Made by a program: the position numbers and the translations under genes. This document shows positions 15,610 to 24,053 of a DNA stretch of 64,000 nt, one piece after another. The stretch covers positions 372,001-436,000 of the forward strand of contig NZ_QULM01000001.1 in assembly GCF_003482105.1 (NCBI RefSeq), written 5' to 3'. How positions within the stretch are numbered: the first letter of the stretch is position 1; each line of letters starts with the position of its first letter. Source of the DNA: Coprococcus sp. OM04-5BH. Its GTDB lineage: Bacteria; Bacillota; Clostridia; Lachnospirales; Lachnospiraceae. Under the pieces are notes generated by a model. That model was not told where the DNA came from. It made no database searches and saw only the letters and a list, made by a program, of their open reading frames with translations.

Positions 15610-16632
15610 ATGACACAGAAAGAAAAACTATTTTATTACTTGGACAGGATAAATAATAGCACCGAGCTTAAGGATGAAATATATTGGAAATGTGGATTGG
15701 AAATATGGAAACCTAACGAATTACAGGATGACTTGGAATCTCTAATGGAGGGTGGCTGTAAACAGAATTATGAACTTATTCCATTTGCCAGTGATGGTGA
15801 TGGTGGAGTATGTGTATTGGTGGATAATCAATATGTTTCCATGATTGATTCGGAAGGTGGAGCCGGATATATCGCAGCTTCTGTAGATGATTTTATAAAT
15901 ATACTATTATGGTACAAATATATTCCAATTACGAAAAAAGTATTTGATGGTTTTGAGGAGTTTATAGAAGATTACCAGAGAGATGAATACGGTTCGAATA
16001 CATCGGAGCTTATAAATGATTTTTTACAATCTGAACATCTTGATTTGGATAACAGAATGGTATATGAAAAATTCCTAAAAGGAGTCTCATTGACTCCTGC
16101 ATTCATCATAGAACCGATGGATGAAGAATATGAGATTTCAGAGAATTTGTTCGAATTCGATGAAGCAGAATTTAATGAAAAGATAAGATGTACAGGCTTT
16201 GCGGCTAATGAAGGAGATGTTGATATGGTTTTTGAAGATGCGTTCACTGATTTACAGTCAGAATTTGTTTCTCTGTGTATGGAATATACGGGCGGATGCG
16301 TTGATAAAATATATATCTATATTTATCAGGATGCATCACAGAAAATGTTCAATGCTATTTTTGTCAAAGGAGATAGGGTCATACCTGCCGGTAATTTTGC
16401 TGATGATGAAGCCTCTGATGAATTTTTATCAATTGGAACAAAAGATATTAGTAAGCTGGTTGAGTTGTGTGATATGTACCAACAAAAATGTCCGAATGAA
16501 TATAAGCTGGAGTTTGATGTTGCAACTCATAAATTTGATGCATCCTATCGTTATGATGACTATACCAAAAGTGGAATATCACCTGTGTCAGAATTGATGG
16601 ACTGGTATAGAAAAATTAAAGAAAGTATGTAG
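15610..16632 (+). CDS. Two-domain immunity-like protein (SUKH-like plus YezG-like)
   Basis: 340 residues. Residues 1-150 resemble a SMI1/KNR4 (SUKH) domain (YELIPFASDGDGGVCVLVDN, YIAASVDDFINILL). Residues about 195-340 resemble YezG/DUF600-type immunity proteins (VFEDAFTDLQSEFVSLCMEY ... FDVATHKFDASYRYDDYTKS). Such proteins bind and block nuclease-type toxins of contact-dependent systems. ATG 15610 follows AAGGAGG. The middle linker (FLKGVSLTPAFIIEPMDEEY) is duplicated at 20500 and the C-terminal domain has a stand-alone paralog at 21258. No cognate toxin is present in the window. Confidence 0.6.
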   Translation: MTQKEKLFYYLDRINNSTELKDEIYWKCGLEIWKPNELQDDLESLMEGGCKQNYELIPFASDGDGGVCVLVDNQYVSMIDSEGGAGYIAASVDDFINILLWYKYIPITKKVFDGFEEFIEDYQRDEYGSNTSELINDFLQSEHLDLDNRMVYEKFLKGVSLTPAFIIEPMDEEYEISENLFEFDEAEFNEKIRCTGFAANEGDVDMVFEDAFTDLQSEFVSLCMEYTGGCVDKIYIYIYQDASQKMFNAIFVKGDRVIPAGNFADDEASDEFLSIGTKDISKLVELCDMYQQKCPNEYKLEFDVATHKFDASYRYDDYTKSGISPVSELMDWYRKIKESM

Positions 16633-16698
16633 CACGTGACATTTTGAAGTTTATATATTGAGCCTTTGCCAAAGAAATATGATAGGAGAAAGAAGAAA

Positions 16699-17256
16699 TT
16701 GATTCAACATACATATGATGTGCAAACCTTTGATGACGGAAACAAAATAATTCGCCCTGCTCTTTCGAATGAGTATGAAGCACTGCTTGGCTGTCTTATT
16801 GATTTTCCGGATTTGATGGAAAGAAGTGTAGACATAGTGATTGACGGTGAGGCTGAAATATATAATACGGCTGGAAATGTTTTTTCTGCGGACATAGAAA
16901 AGGAAATTACCGTTATAACATGTTATTTGGTTGACGATTACGAGCCTCTTTGCGTAAGTACCGAAGATCTTAAGAAGCTTCTTTATGAATGGAATAATAT
17001 CCGGAGATTTAAAAAATCTCATAGTAAACTATATGATATTTTGCTGGCAGAGCTTGAGGCTGGAAATACAATACGTGAAACCTACAGAGGTCGTTTCAGT
17101 GATAGTGATGAAACAACATTTATTTTTCTAAATAAGACACTAAAGACGAAGGTTAGGACGGATATTCTGGGTGTAACTTATATGGAAGTAAATGACCCGC
17201 ATTATTGGAATGCAGAATATGATGACAAAGAGAATAGACTTTGCCTTGCCTGGTAA
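16699..17256 (+). CDS. Island protein of unknown function (immunity-like)
   Basis: 185 residues from TTG 16699, preferred over upstream starts because AGGAG lies 10 bases before it and the chimeric copy at 13670 has ATG at the same position. Acidic, no membrane segment. Contains ALSNEYEALLGCLIDF and a C-terminal PHYWNAEYDDKENRLCLAW that is duplicated as a loose fragment at 21143-21218. I do not recognise a family; the company it keeps and its acidity suggest an immunity protein. Confidence 0.55.
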   Translation: MIQHTYDVQTFDDGNKIIRPALSNEYEALLGCLIDFPDLMERSVDIVIDGEAEIYNTAGNVFSADIEKEITVITCYLVDDYEPLCVSTEDLKKLLYEWNNIRRFKKSHSKLYDILLAELEAGNTIRETYRGRFSDSDETTFIFLNKTLKTKVRTDILGVTYMEVNDPHYWNAEYDDKENRLCLAW

Positions 17257-17280
17257 GGAAATTAAGTAGGAGGAATGCGT

Positions 17281-18135
17281 ATGGATATGAATGGAATCTA
17301 TCAGAAAGATAATAAATTTGAGGGCGAGGAGAGCTTGTATTATGTCCTTGCTGGAAACGGTGGTTCTTCACGTTTGAGCAAGAATGAAAAGTATCATATT
17401 ATTACATGTTCTGCTGTTGCAATATATGATATAAATGCTGATTGTGTGGTAAAGAAGATAAAGATTATGACATGGCCTATATCAAATCAGGAGTATGAGG
17501 CACAGAATGAAAACAGCGAATATTTTAACAGATTTAAAGATGGTGTGATTTATAAGGTTTTGGGAAGATTACAGTATAGTACCTTTGGGGAACTTGCATT
17601 TTTGTATGTAAAAGAGGTATTAGAAGAAAATGTATCCGGAACAAAGCTTGATAAAAAGCAGGAAAAATATCTGGCACCGATTGTTTTAGAAGATGATGTT
17701 TTGGGGAAATTGGTGTTAGAGAAATCAGAAGGGCTGTTTGAAGGAACGTATCATTTTTTAGGTAATGATATTACGATTTATATTGAGGTAGAATGGAGTA
17801 GTAAAGCAACCTGGAAAAAGCCTTTGACTGTTGCAAGAGATTTTGTGGAGCATATTGTGTCAAGAGATGAAGCATTTAGAGAATATATTGCAGCTGATGA
17901 AGCATTGTATGACGCTGCTTTGGAGTGCTTGGAAGACTATGAAGATGAATGTGAAATTCATTTTTCTACACCGGAAGAATTTGCAAACGCATTAAAAGGA
18001 CGCATGAAATACATCTTTGTGAATCAAAATGGTTCCTATACTATAGGATATGATGATGGCTATGTATTTGGCGGACATGAGATTGATGTAGATGTGGATT
18101 CTAAGGGCAAAATGGTGTGTGCGGATATGAGATAG
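17281..18135 (+). CDS. DUF2262-like protein (immunity candidate)
   Basis: 284 residues, soluble and acidic. The second half (LGKLVLEKSEGLFEGTYHFL ... ITIYIEVEW ... DFVEHIVSRDEAFREYIA) resembles DUF2262 proteins, often found near polymorphic toxin loci. Start ATG 17281 is favoured over ATG 17275 because AGGAGG (17268-17273) is 7 bases upstream. The leader AAGTAGGAGGAATG is repeated before the gene at 20733, as if the ribosome site moved with a cassette. Confidence 0.55.
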   Translation: MDMNGIYQKDNKFEGEESLYYVLAGNGGSSRLSKNEKYHIITCSAVAIYDINADCVVKKIKIMTWPISNQEYEAQNENSEYFNRFKDGVIYKVLGRLQYSTFGELAFLYVKEVLEENVSGTKLDKKQEKYLAPIVLEDDVLGKLVLEKSEGLFEGTYHFLGNDITIYIEVEWSSKATWKKPLTVARDFVEHIVSRDEAFREYIAADEALYDAALECLEDYEDECEIHFSTPEEFANALKGRMKYIFVNQNGSYTIGYDDGYVFGGHEIDVDVDSKGKMVCADMR

Positions 18136-18321
18136 ATAACAGCCTTGGCAATCTGTACAACAATCGGCTTTAGAAAATAACTTGCACAGGAAATTCGCAA
18201 AAGTATAGATTGCTTTTTTGAAGCACAGAAATGTCCAAATGGTATTGGAAAGCCGTTTATTTGTGTAAGAATTGGTGAGTTTTTTTGAACAGAATAATGA
18301 TAGAAAGTAGTAAGTGAGATT
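18136..18321 (+). other. Gap with an unassigned open stretch
   Basis: No start-to-stop gene. A frame from about 18180 to 18288 reads AQEIRKSIDCFFEAQKCPNG and KPFICVRIGEFF before a stop; it may be the tail of another lost gene, but I do not recognise it. Confidence 0.3.
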
Positions 18322-19006
18322 ATGAACACAATTAACAAGAGTATAAAAGATGCCCTGTTTAGAGCCTATAACACAAGAAACAGAAACAACAAAAATCAGA
18401 AACGTTTTGATGTGATATTTGGAACAATATTTTTTTTGTGTCTCATTTTGACTATAGCTGCATTTGGCTTGATGGGAGCGAACGTAAAAGCAGGAGTTAT
18501 CATGCTCCTTGTAATTTTTTTATGCTTTGGAGCAGCTGTTACATATGCTTTGCTAAGGAAAAAACGTATTATGAAGCTGCTGTATTCGGTGCCTGTGGGA
18601 GCGGAAAATATAGAAAAGATAGATGTTAAACAGGTAGAGATTCTGAATCAACTGTACGAGGAATCTGCACTTACTATTGGAATGGAAGCTATTCCGGATG
18701 AAGAATTTTTCAATATTCTGTACAACTGGTTAATCGGCATGAATGCATTGCCGGAAGGCAAACTTAAACTGTATTACCTTACAGGAAAGCTGTGGAATCA
18801 GCGATTTGCCTGCAAAGTAAATGATGATACGCAGATTTTATGTATCGCTATGGGCGATCTGAATATCAATGCAGAAAATACGGAGCAGTTTTCGTATGAG
18901 CATATGGTGTTTGGAAGATATTTGGACGACATAGTTACAGGGGGTTAAATCTATCAATTTGAATATTCATTATTCAGCACCCGATTGGGTGTGGGATAAG
19001 TTGTAA
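18322..19006 (+). pseudogene. Two-helix membrane protein, frameshifted near C-terminus
   Basis: 208 codons to the first stop at 18948. Two membrane segments (VIFGTIFFLCLILTIAAFGL; VIMLLVIFLCFGAAVTYALL), then a cytoplasmic domain homologous to that of the gene at 19020 (YSVPVGAENIEKIDVKQVEI ... NIENAEN-type end). After YLDDIVTGG the frame ends, but removing one T restores KSINLNIHYSAPDWVWDKL to a stop at 19004-19006, exactly as read in the chimeric copy at 13790-13864. So the C-terminal 20 residues were lost by a one-base insertion; the shorter protein may still work. Confidence 0.6.
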
Positions 19007-19019
19007 TAGGTATATTGGA

Positions 19020-19874
19020 GTGGAAAGGGAATTTAAGTATAGAATGAAATTCATAAAAAAGCATCCGTATTTATTTTGGCAATACATTGGTTTTTTCATA
19101 TTGGCGGTTGATTGTCTGTATGTTTGGTTTAATTTGGAAAATGAGCAGGTAAGCTATGCATTTATTGTACTTTCGGCAATGCTTGCCTTTGCGATTATAA
19201 CTCTGTCGCCTTTTGTAATTAAATGCAGGAAAAAAATGAAAGACCCTGCAGAGATAGAAGAATCCTATCGGTACAAATACATCGAAGAATGGTATATACA
19301 TATATATGGCTCGGCAAAAGGTGTGGCTGTTATTATAACTATGATCGTTTTGTTTATTGGTGGTACGTGTGTCCTGACATACTTCGGTTTACCTTTTTTG
19401 GCATTTTTATTGTTTTATGTCGATGTCTGGATTTACTGTCTGTGGAAAAACCACGTAAAGCGCACATTTTACAAAGTACCAGATGGTGCAAAACGGTGTG
19501 AGCTTATTTATGTGAAGGATATAGCATTTCTTGATTTGCTCAATTCCCAGACTGCACTTTGCTACTTTTCAAAGCCAAGTGACGAGATGCTTGATTTTTT
19601 ATATAACCGATTTTATAGTGAAACATTAAATCAGAAGCGCTTGCTTATGAATGAGCATCTGAAAATTTATGTGGTAAATGGCAGGGTTTTTAATGAAAAG
19701 TACGGCATTTCCAAATATGACTTACCGATGTCGGATGAAGAATGTCTGCTTTGTATTCTGCCTGACGAACTGAACCCTGAGGTTATGAGTAGCAAGGAAG
19801 TTGCATTAAGAGATTATGAGATTGGTGGGGGGCTGTTTTCTGAGTATGTAGAGAACTGTCCGGAGTTGATGTAG
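19020..19874 (+). CDS. Island membrane protein, paralog of the 18322 gene
   Basis: 284 residues with about four membrane helices in the first 145 residues (YIGFFILAVDCLYVWF; FIVLSAMLAFAIITLSPFVI; VAVIITMIVLFIGGTCVLTY; FLLFYVDVWIYCLW) and a soluble C-terminal domain (KVPDGAKRCELIYVKDIAFL ... CILPDELNPEVMS). The paralog upstream has the same C-terminal domain after two helices. GTG 19020 is used; ATG 19044 is an alternative. Its last 75 codons are duplicated at 12957. Function unknown; membrane immunity to a pore-forming or cell-wall-active toxin is one possibility. Confidence 0.6.
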   Translation: MEREFKYRMKFIKKHPYLFWQYIGFFILAVDCLYVWFNLENEQVSYAFIVLSAMLAFAIITLSPFVIKCRKKMKDPAEIEESYRYKYIEEWYIHIYGSAKGVAVIITMIVLFIGGTCVLTYFGLPFLAFLLFYVDVWIYCLWKNHVKRTFYKVPDGAKRCELIYVKDIAFLDLLNSQTALCYFSKPSDEMLDFLYNRFYSETLNQKRLLMNEHLKIYVVNGRVFNEKYGISKYDLPMSDEECLLCILPDELNPEVMSSKEVALRDYEIGGGLFSEYVENCPELM

Positions 19875-19899
19875 TTGTGAAGATGAAGAGGATACAAAA

Positions 19900-20430
19900 A
19901 TGAATGATAATTCTTTGAAATTACCCAAATTTAAATATCATCCTAATGTTTACGATAAAGAAAAAGTTTTAGATGCAGTTCAGTTCGATAATAATGTATG
20001 CCAGTGTTGTGGCAACAAAACAGATGTGTATGTGTCAACTATGTACTGCAGTGGAGAAGTGGATTGTATTTGCATGGAATGTGTGGCAAATGGTAAGGCA
20101 GCAGAAAAGTATGATGGTGAATTTATCCAATACGCAGAGGAAATATCAGATGAGGAGAAAAGGACTGAATTGTTTAGGCGAACACCGGGATATTGTTCTT
20201 GGCAAGGCGAATATTGGTTGGCATGTTGCGATGACTATTGTGAGTATTTAGGTGATGTAGGATATGCGGAATTAAAAGAGATGAATTTAGTAAGTATTAT
20301 TGAAGAATACAAAAAAGTAGAGGGAATGGACTTTGATAATGAAATGTTAGAAAAGGGCGGTTCCCTGGCTGGATATTTGTTCAGATGTATTCATTGTGGA
20401 AAATTTAGATTGAATGTTGATTGTGATTAA
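19900..20430 (+). CDS. CbrC family (UPF0167) protein
   Basis: 176 residues. Typical CbrC layout: LPKFKYHPNVYDKEKVLDAV near the start, Cys motifs CQCCGNK and CICMEC, the segment RTPGYCSWQGEYWLACCDDY, and a final CIHCGKFRLNVDCD. In E. coli CbrC is linked to colicin E2 tolerance, and family members are frequent in toxin-immunity clusters. ATG 19900 lies 26 bases after the membrane gene. The 5' two thirds is duplicated at 13210 with the start codon lost, so this is the intact copy. Confidence 0.85.
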   Translation: MNDNSLKLPKFKYHPNVYDKEKVLDAVQFDNNVCQCCGNKTDVYVSTMYCSGEVDCICMECVANGKAAEKYDGEFIQYAEEISDEEKRTELFRRTPGYCSWQGEYWLACCDDYCEYLGDVGYAELKEMNLVSIIEEYKKVEGMDFDNEMLEKGGSLAGYLFRCIHCGKFRLNVDCD

Positions 20431-20477
20431 GGGAAGCAATGGAGTTAGGTAAGAAAGACAAAAAAGGGTGCGTGACT

Positions 20478-20663
20478 ATGCTTAGAATAAAAGATGAATT
20501 CCTAAAAGGGGTGTCATTGACTCCGGCATTCATCATAGAACCAACGGATGAAGAATATGAGGTTTCAGAGAATTTGTTCGGATTCGATGAAGCAGAATTT
20601 TATGAAAAGATAAAATTTACAAGTTTTGAGGATAGAATATCTGTAATTGATGTGTTAAAATAA
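20478..20663 (+). pseudogene. Fragment of the SUKH/YezG fusion linker
   Basis: From ATG 20478 the frame reads EFLKGVSLTPAFIIEPTDEE ... FGFDEAEFYEKIKF, closely matching the middle linker of the gene at 15610, and then ends in unrelated sequence (SFEDRISVIDVLK). Neither flanking domain is present, so it is a recombination leftover. An in-frame start at 20439 exists but adds nothing homologous. Confidence 0.65.
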
Positions 20664-20732
20664 GGGAAAATGAAATTTCCTTTATTCAGGTTATTAAAGC
20701 TTGGAAATGGAATTAAGTAGGAGGAATGTTTT

Positions 20733-21131
20733 ATGTCATACTTAATTGTAGCAGTTGTAGTAGTTATTTTTATTGCCGTGGTTTTTATAGTGGCAGGAAA
20801 AGACAGTAAAGAACGCATAGATATGGTTTCCAAATTAACAGAGGAGCAGAGAAATATTTTAATGTCAACAGAAGTAAATTTTGTTGGGAAAAATGCATGG
20901 GTACAAAAAGCAATGGTAGCGAAAATGAAGGATAAAGGAAATAAAATAGACATAAGGCTATTATGGTTTAATGAGGTACTGCAAAATAATGAATATAATA
21001 AAATTACAATGGCGGATGTAGCAATAACAAAATCAGAACAGGAAGAACATAACTTAAAGGAAGGCGATTTTGTAAAATTCTATTTTGCACCGGAAAAAAG
21101 TATAGGCAGGACAAAAATAATATGGGAGTAG
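20733..21131 (+). CDS. Single-pass membrane protein of unknown function
   Basis: 132 residues: a strong N-terminal membrane helix (YLIVAVVVVIFIAVVFIVAG) followed by a basic soluble domain (FVGKNAWVQKAMVAKMKDKG ... EGDFVKFYFAPEKSIGRTKI). ATG 20733 follows AGGAGG with 9-base spacing, in a leader (AATTAAGTAGGAGGAATG) also found before the DUF2262-like gene. No family recognised. Confidence 0.6.
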   Translation: MSYLIVAVVVVIFIAVVFIVAGKDSKERIDMVSKLTEEQRNILMSTEVNFVGKNAWVQKAMVAKMKDKGNKIDIRLLWFNEVLQNNEYNKITMADVAITKSEQEEHNLKEGDFVKFYFAPEKSIGRTKIIWE

Positions 21132-21142
21132 GCTTTCATTTA

Positions 21143-21218
21143 TACGAAAGTGAATGCTCCACATTATTGGAATACAGAATATGATGACAAAGGGAACAGA
21201 CTTTGTCTTGCTTGGTAA
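21143..21218 (+). pseudogene. Duplicated C-terminal tail of the 16699 gene
   Basis: Reads VNAPHYWNTEYDDKGNRLCL then AW and a stop, matching the last 22 residues of the 16699 product with a few changes. No start or upstream homology. Confidence 0.75.
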
Positions 21219-21257
21219 GGGAAAGCTGAAATTCTAAATTTGCTGAAGGGGTAAATT

Positions 21258-21671
21258 ATGATTTTTGAAGATGCATTTACAGAAAAACAATCAGAAATAA
21301 TATCAATGTTTTTAGAGGTTATAGGTGATAATGTAGATACAATATATGTTTTCGTCCAATCGGATGAATGGTCAGCAATGGAAACGTGTGCCTTCGGAGT
21401 AAAAGGCTCAATACTTGGTAATCTTGAAGCGGGTATATCGGATAAAGATATATTAGATATATTTGATGTGATAGAGGATGAAATTATACCTGAACTTGAA
21501 GATATATGTAAAGAATACGATATGCCTATGCCTCAAGAATTTAGGTATGTATATAATGTTGCTTCCGGTGCATTTGATTCAAATTATAGATATGGGGAAG
21601 AATTGAGTGCACTTGAAGATTATAATCCAGGAATAGAAGCCCAGAAGTGGATAGATTCGTTTAAAGTATGA
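21258..21671 (+). CDS. YezG-like immunity protein
   Basis: 137 residues, strongly acidic. Clear paralog of the C-terminal domain of the 15610 protein: MIFEDAFTEKQSEIISMFLE, VDTIYVFVQSDEWSAMETC and VYNVASGAFDSNYRYGEEL align along its length. YezG-type proteins neutralise LXG/Rhs-type nuclease toxins in Firmicutes. ATG 21258 follows GAAGGGG with 8-base spacing. Last intact gene of the island. Confidence 0.6.
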   Translation: MIFEDAFTEKQSEIISMFLEVIGDNVDTIYVFVQSDEWSAMETCAFGVKGSILGNLEAGISDKDILDIFDVIEDEIIPELEDICKEYDMPMPQEFRYVYNVASGAFDSNYRYGEELSALEDYNPGIEAQKWIDSFKV

Positions 21672-21777
21672 TTAAATAAGCACGCATTTATTTGAGGTTG
21701 ATAAATCGTGGAAAATTGAAAGGATACAGAGAAATAAGGTGGTTTGCCATAAATTGTGATTGTGGGGCAAGCCACCT

Positions 21778-21951
21778 TTCAAATTATTGCGAATCCGTAA
21801 TCTTTTCCACTTTAGACAATATGATCTTGGACACATTATGGAAAACATTATATACAATGATTTTCTGAGACGTGGATATAATGTCAATGTAGGGGTGTCG
21901 TATGAGCCATATCTGGCATTTGTCACAGGATACCTGGGAGAGATACCATGA
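21778..21951 (+). pseudogene. DUF4143-type ATPase, fragment
   Basis: A stretch without a proper start reads RQYDLGHIMENIIYNDFLRR and GYNVNVGV, the C-terminal hallmark of AAA ATPases with a DUF4143 domain (DIGHxxENxVYxELxRRGY). It then runs into unrelated residues and stops. The rest of a roughly 400-residue gene is absent. Confidence 0.65.
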
Positions 21952-22014
21952 GTCTGTTTAAGTTAGAATAATTATTGTGCAAAGCGTTCATTGCAAGTTG
22001 ATTTTATCATACAA

Positions 22015-22051
22015 ATAGGACCATTCGATCATACAAATGGTCCTATTTTTT
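22015..22051. terminator. Terminator at the end of the island
   Basis: ATAGGACCATT (22015-22025) pairs with AATGGTCCTAT (22036-22046), followed by a T run. It separates the island from the convergent minus-strand operon. Confidence 0.8.
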
Positions 22052-22075
22052 AGAAACTTATTTTGCAGCCTTTTT

Positions 22076-22294
22076 TTATTTCTTATATGACTCGCCTATT
22101 ATTGTATTACGCGGATCCACCATGGCGTGGATTATGGTATTTCCCCTTTGCTGGAAGTCGTTTGCCTCACCGATATCTCCACCTAAGACAGAGGACTTCA
22201 CTATCTTTTTGATTATTATATTGCCGGCAACGCAGATGCCGCATAGTATACCGCCTATAAGCCCTATGATCAGAGCGGGTACTGATATTACCAT
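22076..22294 (-). CDS. Small membrane protein after the zinc-ribbon gene
   Basis: 72 residues with one glycine-rich membrane segment (VPALIIGLIGGILCGICVAG, about residues 5-24) and a basic cytoplasmic tail. The ATG at 22294 overlaps the end of the upstream gene by 7 bases, so the two are co-translated and probably act together. GGAAAGG stands upstream. No family recognised. Confidence 0.7.
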   Translation of the reverse strand: MVISVPALIIGLIGGILCGICVAGNIIIKKIVKSSVLGGDIGEANDFQQRGNTIIHAMVDPRNTIIGESYKK

Positions 22295-24006
22295 ATGCCC
22301 CTTCCTTTCCGGGATATCTGTTTTAACCCTGAAGATTTCATTGTGGTACGGCTGATGTTGTACCGTTTCATATTATTTCTCATACTGGCAAATGCAGCCG
22401 AGCCGGTGGCGAACAGGAACAGCCATGGAGTGATATTGTTCAGAAGCCCGCATATAAGGCCAAGCACCGCATAAGCAAATACAACGCCTATTCCTATAGG
22501 TATAGCAGATCTTGCAACCTTGGCAGTGTCGTTAGGCAGGTGTGCCACCACCTTGCCGGTCTGTCCGTTTACCAGGATATTTATTATGTTATCGTTACAT
22601 CTGAAGGTCATGAACCACACCGGAAGCAGAGCGTATTCCAAGTCTGCCACATCGCAGGTGGTCTCCTCGCTCTCAACAGTTACAGGCTGGAACTCTGCAC
22701 AGGAATCATATATGTATTCGTCAATAAATTCCTTTGCCCTTTTCTTTGATATATTAATGGCTTCCCCTGCAGGCACATCATAGACATTTGCATAGAAGCC
22801 TGTGAGATACTTAGGGGTGAAAGGTATGGCTCTGTCGGTGTCCCAGGGCTCAAGACGTCTGGACACGTCGTCATTTAACTGCCTTGATGAGTCTGCGGTT
22901 ATCCTTGCATATATGCATTCGATATCACGGAGCAGCTTCACAGGTATAGTGGTGGTTTCGCTGGAAGATGAGGATGATAGCATCTTTTCCTGTCTTATCT
23001 GCTTAGTTCCGTTTAATTTCATTGCTTTTCTTATATCTATGGTAGGCAGCCAGTACGGGATGTACACACCTATCAGGTTATCAAGGCGGTAGTTATCTAT
23101 CTCCCTGCTGACAAATTTACTGTTTTGTATGGCAGCCTTTATATTCGTCATGGCTTCCTCTTTGGTAACGGAGAAGGGAATGACCAGATCCGGACAGAAC
23201 TCGTTGGATACCTTGTCAAATACTATGGACGGCTGACCACAGTAGGCACATATGGTGGAAGCGTCTCTTCCTGTCAGCATAAGCTTCGCACCGCAGGCGG
23301 CACACCTGTAGATATTGAAGTTCAGATATTTAAGCTTAAAGTCGTTGTCAGGAACCTCGTCGGGGGTGTCGAAGTACAATTCATCCAGAGCCTTTTCGCT
23401 CTCCTTGATGTAGCGTTCCACACGCATATGACCTCTGGCTTCCCGTTTCCTCTGCTCCAGCTCGTCAGGGGTAGGACCGGTTTCCTCCTTAAGGGTAAGC
23501 TCAGACTGATCGTCTGCCTCATCATCAGAATTTCCGGCGTTGTTTCCAGCCATACCGGAGCTTACGTCAGCTTCCAGTGAAGGGGCAAATACTATCTCTT
23601 CCGTTATCTGTCCGCCGTGCTCCCTTAAGTTGTAGCCAAAGGCTTCGTAGGTATCGTCCTGGAAGAAATTAACCTCCGGTTCTTTGGAATTGTCATGGTC
23701 ATCATGTTCATAATCGTGTTCCTCAGAGCTGCCATTCTCAGAGCTGATATCTTCATCGTCATCCTCATTCAGCTTTAACTTAAAAGCGGGTCTGACACCC
23801 TTATCTGTATCATCTTTTTTTCCGTCAGAGGAGAAATAATCCTCGGGAACATCTTCGTTCATGTCCGCAAGAGAATTGGCATTTGCATAGTAGTAGTCCG
23901 TGTCGCCCTCTTCTGCATATATAGAGCCGCAGTTTGGACACTCGGCCTTTCTTGTGGCGGGATTAAGTCTTACCGCACCGCCGCAGTTTTTACATCGCAA
24001 TATCAT
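22288..24006 (-). CDS. Zinc-ribbon membrane protein (TFIIB-type zinc ribbon)
   Basis: 572 residues. N-terminal zinc ribbon ILRCKNCGGAVRLNPATRKA with CPNCG, a very acidic linker (about residues 40-190), a second ribbon (YRCAACGAKLMLT ... CAYCGQPSIVF), a domain common to this uncharacterised family (LVIPFSVTKEEAMTNIKAAI ... GVYIPYWL), then two membrane segments near the C-terminus. Start at 24006 is preferred (GGAGGGACGAAT before ATG); the frame extends 8 codons further. The leader contains TTAAATGGGCTGATGTTCAA, shared with other genes here. Divergent from the Hsp70 operon; role unknown. Confidence 0.75.
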   Translation of the reverse strand: MILRCKNCGGAVRLNPATRKAECPNCGSIYAEEGDTDYYYANANSLADMNEDVPEDYFSSDGKKDDTDKGVRPAFKLKLNEDDDEDISSENGSSEEHDYEHDDHDNSKEPEVNFFQDDTYEAFGYNLREHGGQITEEIVFAPSLEADVSSGMAGNNAGNSDDEADDQSELTLKEETGPTPDELEQRKREARGHMRVERYIKESEKALDELYFDTPDEVPDNDFKLKYLNFNIYRCAACGAKLMLTGRDASTICAYCGQPSIVFDKVSNEFCPDLVIPFSVTKEEAMTNIKAAIQNSKFVSREIDNYRLDNLIGVYIPYWLPTIDIRKAMKLNGTKQIRQEKMLSSSSSSETTTIPVKLLRDIECIYARITADSSRQLNDDVSRRLEPWDTDRAIPFTPKYLTGFYANVYDVPAGEAINISKKRAKEFIDEYIYDSCAEFQPVTVESEETTCDVADLEYALLPVWFMTFRCNDNIINILVNGQTGKVVAHLPNDTAKVARSAIPIGIGVVFAYAVLGLICGLLNNITPWLFLFATGSAAFASMRNNMKRYNISRTTMKSSGLKQISRKGRGIW

Positions 24007-24024
24007 ATTCGTCCCTCCCCCATT

Positions 24025-24044
24025 GAACATCAGCCCATTTAAAA
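24025..24044 (-). promoter_or_regulatory. Shared leader motif, copy A
   Basis: On the minus strand TTAAATGGGCTGATGTTCAA lies 18 bases before the start codon of the zinc-ribbon gene. The same 20 bases sit at the same distance before the cytidylate-kinase-like gene (50396-50415). Confidence 0.6.
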
Positions 24045-24053
24045 TTTGCCTTT

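Noticed and set aside
21895..22000. Short plus-strand frame SHIWHLSQDTWERYHE beyond the DUF4143 fragment
   Set aside because: Too short, no ribosome site, and no similarity I recognise.
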